A stretch of 28,095 nt of DNA from an uncultured Prevotellaceae bacterium (lineage in GTDB: Bacteria; Bacteroidota; Bacteroidia; Bacteroidales; Muribaculaceae), in the NCBI GenBank assembly GCA_937904375.1, contig CALDIG010000228.1, positions 1 to 28,095 of the forward strand. Reading direction: 5' to 3'. The notes below the pieces were generated by a model that saw nothing but the letters and a program-made list of their open reading frames with translations, had not been told where the DNA came from and did not search any database. Below are positions 23,244 to 28,095 of the stretch, piece by piece; position 1 is the stretch's first letter; every line of letters begins with the position of its first letter. Made by a program: the position numbers and the translations under genes.

Positions 23244-25160
23244 TCATTTTAATGGAATTGGGTTCTTGTAGGTGTCATCGCTTAGATGCTGAAGGTATCC
23301 TTCATCAACTAGAAATGACACCATGTTGATAATATCATCTTTGGCAAATGACAGTGTTTCAACAAGTTCACCAAGTGTGCGAGGGCGAACTTGAGTCATA
23401 TATAAAATGCCTTCTTGTACTTCATCGTGTGTATATTGTTGTCTTTTTCTATTCTCGATGCATGTGTCGCAATGCCCGCAGCTGTCACGGCTTTCCTCGC
23501 CAAAGTATTCTACAAGGAATATCTCGCGGCAGATGTCATCACGGTAACAATAGTCAATCACAGCCTCCACGCGCTGCTCCATGCGATCACGAAGATCTTC
23601 ATATACAGCTTTGGGGATTGCTACATATTGCGGCTCCTCACGTGAAGTGGAATAAACGATATATGGCGTGCGCTTGCGGGGCACATAGTGCAGGATGTGA
23701 AGGCGTGTGAGCTCTATCAAAGAGTCGTAGATGGTTTGCGAAGTGAGGCCATAACGGTAACTCAACACGTCTTCGTTGATGAATACATAGTCGGCAAACA
23801 GCCCAGAATAAGTTCTCAGCAACGCTTGCAGCACGTCATCGGCACGAGGTGTGGTAGTGGGGATGTTATACAGTTCTTCTTTCCTGGCGAGAATCATCAC
23901 ACGCGACTGAGTCTCAATTTCTTCCACAAACTGAATATATCCAGAGCGAGTGAGAATGTTTAGGGCATTGTGAGTTGGAAGAATGGGCAAATTGAACGTC
24001 TTGCAAAATAGATTGAAGTTGAAATCCAGAATTTGCTGGTAGCCCTCCCCTATTGCTACGTTGAGGAAATTGCCAACCCGCTCATAAACTTTCCTTATGA
24101 ACTCCTTCTCTGGAAATGCCTCACTAACATGCCGGTGAAGAATGCGTTTGTCAGTCTCTTTTACCAGCATTACGGCAAAAGAACGCTTGCCGTCACGCCC
24201 CGCTCTGCCGGCTTCCTGATAATATTCTTCGAGAGTGTTGGGCACATCAACGTGAATCACTAGCCGTACGTCGGGTTTGTCAATTCCCATTCCAAAAGCA
24301 TTGGTAGCAACTATTATCCTTATCTCATCATTCTTCCACTTGTTCTGTTTGTCTTCTTTTTCTTCTATCGTGAGTCCGGCATGATAATGATCTGCACCGA
24401 TACCGTTGCGTTTCAACTCATCGGCAATCAACTTGGTGCGCTTGCGACTGCGAGCATAGACGATTCCCGACCCAGACACCGATTTAATGATATGCACAAG
24501 CTCGCCCATCTTTTCGGTAGTGTGTCGCACAACGTAGGAGATGTTCTCACGTTTAAAGCTCTTGATGAAGACGTTGCGAGCCTTAAATTCAAGCTTTTCT
24601 TGAATATCGGTCACCACAATAGGTGTGGCAGTGGCAGTTAGAGCGAGAACAGGTGCTGTCTTAAACACCTGTCGAAGTTTTACGATTTCCAGAAACGACG
24701 GTCTGAAGTCATATCCCCATTGCGAGATGCAGTGCGCTTCATCGACCACAATGAGGCATACATTCAAGTTTTTTATTCTTTCAATGAATGTTTCGCTTTG
24801 CAGCCGTTCGGGGGAGATGTAGAGGAACTTGCAGTTTCCGTTCTGGCATTTCTCCATCACACGGCGGTGCTCAGCCAGAGACAGTCCGGCATGTAGGTAA
24901 GTTGCCTTTATGCGACGCGCCACCAAATTGTCAACCTGGTCTTTCATCAGCGAGATGATGGGAGTTACCACTATCGCCAGTCCTTCCATAGCGAGGGTGG
25001 GAATTTGGAATGTGATTGACTTGCCACCGCCCGTTGGCATCAGCCCTAACGTGTCGCGACCTTCAAGGACCGACATGATTATGTCTTCTTGAAGGTCACG
25101 AAACTGCGTGTAACCCCAGTATTTCTCTAAGAGTCGATGAATGTCAGTTGTCGTTGGCAT
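23244..25160 (-). CDS. recQ: RecQ-family ATP-dependent DNA helicase
   Basis: 638 residues. A 3'-to-5' DNA helicase acting in recombination and fork repair. Helicase motifs: Q-motif region GYTQFRDLQEDII, Walker A MPTGGGKS (K47), DEAH (140-143) in VVDEAHCISQWGYDFRPSF, LTATATP (174-180), and the C-terminal lobe motif YYQEAGRAGRDGK. The zinc-binding cysteines are C544, C561, C564 and C567 (spacing 17-3-3, as in classical RecQ), but they lie about 160 residues further from the start than in the E. coli protein, with a helical/winged-helix-like region between helicase and zinc site. There is no HRDC domain; a short winged-helix-like tail follows. The gene start overlaps the recJ end by 17 bases. 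Confidence 0.93.
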   Translation of the reverse strand: MPTTTDIHRLLEKYWGYTQFRDLQEDIIMSVLEGRDTLGLMPTGGGKSITFQIPTLAMEGLAIVVTPIISLMKDQVDNLVARRIKATYLHAGLSLAEHRRVMEKCQNGNCKFLYISPERLQSETFIERIKNLNVCLIVVDEAHCISQWGYDFRPSFLEIVKLRQVFKTAPVLALTATATPIVVTDIQEKLEFKARNVFIKSFKRENISYVVRHTTEKMGELVHIIKSVSGSGIVYARSRKRTKLIADELKRNGIGADHYHAGLTIEEKEDKQNKWKNDEIRIIVATNAFGMGIDKPDVRLVIHVDVPNTLEEYYQEAGRAGRDGKRSFAVMLVKETDKRILHRHVSEAFPEKEFIRKVYERVGNFLNVAIGEGYQQILDFNFNLFCKTFNLPILPTHNALNILTRSGYIQFVEEIETQSRVMILARKEELYNIPTTTPRADDVLQALLRTYSGLFADYVFINEDVLSYRYGLTSQTIYDSLIELTRLHILHYVPRKRTPYIVYSTSREEPQYVAIPKAVYEDLRDRMEQRVEAVIDYCYRDDICREIFLVEYFGEESRDSCGHCDTCIENRKRQQYTHDEVQEGILYMTQVRPRTLGELVETLSFAKDDIINMVSFLVDEGYLQHLSDDTYKNPIPLK

Positions 25161-26889
25161 CGCTGCTCATTCTAATGCCCTTTATGAGTAACTGGATTGA
25201 TACTGTGTTTCGGTGATGGTTCTCCTCTACCGTGTAGATGATATCAAAAGGCTCCTTATCCTTGATGCGTTCATAATACTCACCCAAAGCGAAAGCAATG
25301 CCGTTCATCATCTTTCCCGATGCCTGGTCTATGGCATCGAGCTTTATATGTTCCTGCTTCTTGCCCACCAGTTTACTTGTACCCGCGTCAACGCAATTTC
25401 TTGTCATGAAGACAGGTTTCTGGTTCTCAGGACCAAATGGGTTGAAGAGTTTTATATACTTCATGAATGAATCGTTAATCTCATCGAAACCTAGCTCGCA
25501 GTCCACATCAATCGATGGTGTCACCTGCTCGGTTTCAATATGGCTCTCGACATATTCCTCAAGACGTCTCTTGAACTCAGGAATATTTTCCTCCTTGAGT
25601 GTCAAGCCCACAGCGTTGGTATGACCGCCAAAGTTCTCAAGCAGGTCACGGTTCTGCTTGATGGCGGTGTAGATATCAAAGCCACGCACCGAGCGCGACG
25701 AGCCTGTCACAAGGCCGTCATTGCTATAGGTAAGCACAACCGACGGTCTGAAATACAACTCGGCCAGTCGAGCCGCCACGATGCCTATGATGCCCTTGTG
25801 CCAGTCATGGTTGTAGATGACAATGGGTTTCTTTGAGCCCATTTCTTCTTTGTGGTTCTCGATGATGGCATTCGCCTCCTCGGTGATGTTGCGGTCAAGC
25901 TCCTTGCGGCTTTGGTTATATTTGTCGATTTTCTTGGTAATCTCGTAGGCCGCCGCCGAACTGCGAGTTATAAGCAATTCCACCGACTCCTGTCCCGACT
26001 GCATGCGTCCCGAAGCGTTAATCAGCGGACCAATCTTGAAGATTATGTCGCTAATGGTTATCTCTTTCTTCGTCAATCGGCAAAGGCGAAGGATGCTTCT
26101 CAAGCCAGCGCAGGGATTGTTGTTAAGCCGCTTGATTCCATAATGAGTGAGGATGCGATTCTCGCCGGTGAGTGGCACAAGGTCGGCAGCGATGCTCACA
26201 GCAAGCAAGTCCAGAGAATTCTCCAGGTCATAGATGCTGTCGATACCGTTACTCTTGGCGAAACCCTGCATGAACTTATAACCCACACCGCATCCCGACA
26301 AGTCCTTGTAAGGATACTTGTCGTCAACGAGTTTCGGGTTGAGAATCGCTGCTGCATCGGGAAGAACATCATCCGGGACATGATGGTCACAGATAATGAA
26401 ATCAATACCTTTTGACTTGGCGTAGGCAATCTCCTCAACCGCCTTAATGCCGCAATCAAGCACGATTATGAGTTTCACACCGATGCTGTGGGCATAGTCA
26501 ATACCCTGCACCGAAATACCATAGCCGTCATCATCTCGCGTGGGGATATAGTACTCCACGTTAGAATATAAACGCCTCAAATAGCGATAGACCAGAGCCA
26601 CCGCTGTTGTACCATCTACGTCATAGTCGCCATAGATAAGCACCTTTTCTTTTGCCCCCAAGGCTTGATTTAGCCTTTCTACAGCCTTTTTCATATCCCT
26701 CATCAAGAATGGGTCGGGCAGTTGGCTCAATGATGGATAGAAGAAATCGCGGACGTCCTCCGGAGTCTTCATGCCACGCAACACCAAAAGCCGAGCAATA
26801 GAAGGGCAATCGGGAAATTGAACCGCGAGCTGCGCCTCTATCTGCTTCTGTTCGGATGTAAGGGGTAAGTAAATCCATTTACTTGTCAT
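25144..26889 (-). CDS. recJ: Single-stranded-DNA-specific exonuclease RecJ
   Basis: 581 residues, the usual length. RecJ degrades single-stranded DNA 5' to 3' with Mn/Mg and works with RecQ in gap repair and recombination. DHH-family motifs are present: YGDYDVDGTTA (DYDVDG 88-93), LDCGIKA (D145), ICDHHVPDD (DHH 168-170), and ILNPKLVDDKYPYKDLSGCGVGYK. The DHHA1 domain carries NASGRMQSG and GGHTNAVG, and an OB fold forms the C-terminal part. It overlaps recQ by 17 bases, so the two are surely cotranscribed. A promoter-like site lies about 330 bases upstream, implying either a long leader or an intervening small gene. Confidence 0.96.
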   Translation of the reverse strand: MTSKWIYLPLTSEQKQIEAQLAVQFPDCPSIARLLVLRGMKTPEDVRDFFYPSLSQLPDPFLMRDMKKAVERLNQALGAKEKVLIYGDYDVDGTTAVALVYRYLRRLYSNVEYYIPTRDDDGYGISVQGIDYAHSIGVKLIIVLDCGIKAVEEIAYAKSKGIDFIICDHHVPDDVLPDAAAILNPKLVDDKYPYKDLSGCGVGYKFMQGFAKSNGIDSIYDLENSLDLLAVSIAADLVPLTGENRILTHYGIKRLNNNPCAGLRSILRLCRLTKKEITISDIIFKIGPLINASGRMQSGQESVELLITRSSAAAYEITKKIDKYNQSRKELDRNITEEANAIIENHKEEMGSKKPIVIYNHDWHKGIIGIVAARLAELYFRPSVVLTYSNDGLVTGSSRSVRGFDIYTAIKQNRDLLENFGGHTNAVGLTLKEENIPEFKRRLEEYVESHIETEQVTPSIDVDCELGFDEINDSFMKYIKLFNPFGPENQKPVFMTRNCVDAGTSKLVGKKQEHIKLDAIDQASGKMMNGIAFALGEYYERIKDKEPFDIIYTVEENHHRNTVSIQLLIKGIRMSSDANDN

Positions 26890-26918
26890 TTATGTTGTTC
26901 TTTAATTGGCTGTGGAAT

Positions 26919-26934
26919 AAGGCACTCTTGCCTT
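26919..26934 (-). other. Small hairpin in the recJ leader
   Basis: AAGGCA-CTCT-TGCCTT forms a 6-bp perfect stem with a 4-base loop, 30 bases before the recJ start. There is no adjacent T run, so it is not a standard terminator. It may affect translation or mRNA stability. Confidence 0.35.
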
Positions 26935-27025
26935 GCGTGGAGTGAGAAAATATAAGCGAATATCAAGTCTTGTCAATCTGTGGTTCTCATGAAGAGCACA
27001 CACTCACATTAACACATCTTCACAA

Positions 27026-27148
27026 TTATATGCAAAGAACTAAAGCCTTTTCATGAGTAGCTGGAGAGAGACCTCTGTGTGTCTTTCGAGCCTCAGCTCT
27101 CAAATGGCTTTCAATCTCAATATCAACATCTTTGCGACAAGCGCACAC
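27026..27148 (-). CDS. Candidate 40-codon small ORF (GTG start) in the gap upstream of recJ
   Basis: The frame reads from GTG at 27148-27146: MCACRKDVDIEIESHLRA, then a basic stretch (EARKTHRGLSPATHEK) and ALVLCI, stop at 27028-27026. Its residue composition looks coding: charged helix-like with a CxC near the start. It lies about 60 bases downstream of the predicted start of the promoter at 27215-27245. Against it: no ATG, no family recognised, and codons continue upstream of GTG only to a stop seven codons earlier. It could equally be a fragment or part of a non-coding RNA. Confidence 0.28.
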   Translation of the reverse strand: MCACRKDVDIEIESHLRAEARKTHRGLSPATHEKALVLCI

Positions 27149-27214
27149 TTCGATTATTACCCATCAAGGCAGTTTGCTGTCACAAAACGCTGACAAAACT
27201 CAATATTTAACTCA

Positions 27215-27245
27215 CAAAATTAGTAAAAACAATAATTAATACAAA
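27215..27245 (-). promoter_or_regulatory. Strong promoter-like site inside the recJ upstream gap
   Basis: Minus strand: TTTG (27245-27242), spacer of 19, TAATTTTG (27222-27215), a complete consensus match and the same -7 box as prs and korA. Transcription would start near 27208, leaving more than 300 bases before recJ. A second, looser match (TAAATTTG at 27285-27278 with TTG 21 bases upstream) lies just before it. Confidence 0.6.
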
Positions 27246-27399
27246 ATATTTACTGATATATTTTAATTCTGATAAAGCAAATTTAATTAAATTTACACAT
27301 CATTAACAACATCAATGTTTGCAGTTAACATCAAAAGAGAATGTCTGAATTCTCACAATCAGTCAGCAAGTCTCCAAATACCATTTGGCGAAAAGCCAA

Positions 27400-28095
27400 T
27401 CACTCCCCCAACAACCTATTATATACCGCCGAGACGTCGGCAGCTGTGATGTTGCTGTCACAATCCACATCGGCGCGCTGAATGTTGTCATAAGAAATGC
27501 CGAGCATAATGTTATAGAGGCTAGTCACATCGGCGACAGTAACCTCGCCGTCACCATCAACGTCACCACTGAGTCTTGCAAGCAAGTATTTGATTCCGGC
27601 ATCTATGTCGAGCTTGCCATACCCCCATTTCTTAGCTGGACCAGCTTCCACAAAGCTGTCACGATTGCATGTGGATGCCATCAAATTTTTTATGTCGCTT
27701 GGCGACAGTGTGGGGTCAATTTCCAGCCACAGTGCTATGCTCCCCGACACTACAGGGGCTGACATCGAAGTGCCACCTTCCAGACCGTATGGATAATACT
27801 CACCCTCAATATTCACATTGTCAACGACATTTGATGGATTCTTGTAGGCATCCACATATCGGCTCACCGATGAAGCCACCTTAAAACCCGGAGCCACAAG
27901 GTCGGGGCGGCGACGGTTGCGAGCATCGGGTCCGAACCCCGAAAAATAGGCCATCTCGCCGGGGTTGCACCTCGATACTGTGACCGTGTCGCCATCCATC
28001 ATCACGAAGGTGTTGTTAGAGCAGTAAGCCCCCACAGAGATAACGCTGTCGCTGGTCGCCAAGTCGCTGATCGTGCACCCTGCGCCCGCCACACC
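27400..28095 (-). CDS. Subtilisin-like (S8) serine protease with C-terminal dockerin-like domain, partial
   Basis: Only the last 231 residues are in the window; the frame continues beyond 28095, so the GTG near 28092 is not a real start. The S8 core is recognised by SVGAYCSNNTFV, FSGFGPDARNRRRPDLVAPG and the catalytic serine in GGTSMSAPVVSGSIAL (codon 27766-27768). The catalytic Asp and His lie outside the window. After the protease domain, residues corresponding to 27403-27567 form a dockerin-like pair of calcium loops (DVDGDGEVTVADVTSLYN and DVDCDSNITAADVSAVYN). It is most likely an exported protease. The dockerin-like end is similar to that of the large protein at 1419-4838. Confidence 0.9.
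   Translation of the reverse strand, partial: GVAGAGCTISDLATSDSVISVGAYCSNNTFVMMDGDTVTVSRCNPGEMAYFSGFGPDARNRRRPDLVAPGFKVASSVSRYVDAYKNPSNVVDNVNIEGEYYPYGLEGGTSMSAPVVSGSIALWLEIDPTLSPSDIKNLMASTCNRDSFVEAGPAKKWGYGKLDIDAGIKYLLARLSGDVDGDGEVTVADVTSLYNIMLGISYDNIQRADVDCDSNITAADVSAVYNRLLGE

Larger units (their letters stand above)
26890..27399. other. 510-base AT-rich gap between the S8 protease gene and recJ
   Basis: Holds the promoter-like site, the candidate small ORF and the leader hairpin listed separately. The part from 27205 to 27345 is very AT-rich. A short TTGGC-GAAAA-GCCAA stem (27385-27399) sits directly after the protease stop but has no T run. No other gene is seen. Confidence 0.5.

Noticed and set aside
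27385..27399. Hairpin TTGGC-GAAAA-GCCAA as terminator of the S8 gene
   Set aside because: Stem of only five pairs and no T run in the direction of transcription.

Overview
The window is a stretch of chromosome from a member of the Bacteroidales, most likely a gut-type lineage such as Muribaculaceae or a Prevotella relative. The evidence is Bacteroidota-style promoters (-7 boxes of the form TAnnTTTG, several with a TTTG or TTG 19-21 bases upstream), the lack of clear Shine-Dalgarno sequences, secreted proteins with BspA-type leucine-rich, Big_2 and dockerin-like modules, and neighbourhoods typical of this phylum (dCMP deaminase / S41 peptidase / 5-formyl-THF cyclo-ligase, recJ-recQ, korAB). 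The family assignment is an inference. I see no rRNA, tRNA, CRISPR array, transposase or prophage.

Layout. 72-4838 (+): a GYF_2/DUF805 membrane protein with an internal 54-base tandem repeat, then a 1139-residue modular secreted protein ending in a dockerin-like domain. 5072-9022 (-): a compact leftward gene set read as dCMP deaminase, S41 peptidase, 5-formyl-THF cyclo-ligase, a hemerythrin-like protein lacking its iron-binding histidines, and a LuxR-type regulator that overlaps it by 4 bases. 9166-10287 (-): an unknown exported protein. 10621-12014 (+): a LysE-family exporter and a CBM9-like protein, convergent with prs (12025-12969, -). 13208-16999 (-): GH13 alpha-amylase, patatin-like phospholipase and an unknown exported protein, separated by repeat-filled gaps. 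17552-20421 (+): korA-korB, a 2-oxoacid:ferredoxin oxidoreductase with a clear promoter and a clear hairpin terminator. 20503-26889 (-): a pRiA4b ORF-3-like protein, then (in transcription order) recJ, recQ, an acyl-CoA thioesterase and dprA. The window ends inside a subtilisin-like protease (27400-28095, -) that also carries a dockerin-like C-terminus.

Most of the content is housekeeping: nucleotide and one-carbon metabolism, PRPP synthesis, anaerobic 2-oxoacid metabolism, ssDNA repair and recombination, glycan hydrolysis. The least explained material is between genes. Several gaps are filled with short words repeated with a 7-base period (for example GTTAAGT, CTCTAAC, GGTTATT and a TGCATTA-like word), and some words recur in different gaps. 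These tracts run up to, and sometimes into, start and stop codons. Other items for a second look are the ligand-less hemerythrin/LuxR pair, a promoter whose -7 box is the loop of a 16-bp perfect palindrome, and a promoter-like site in the 510-base gap upstream of recJ that points at a 40-codon unannotated reading frame.
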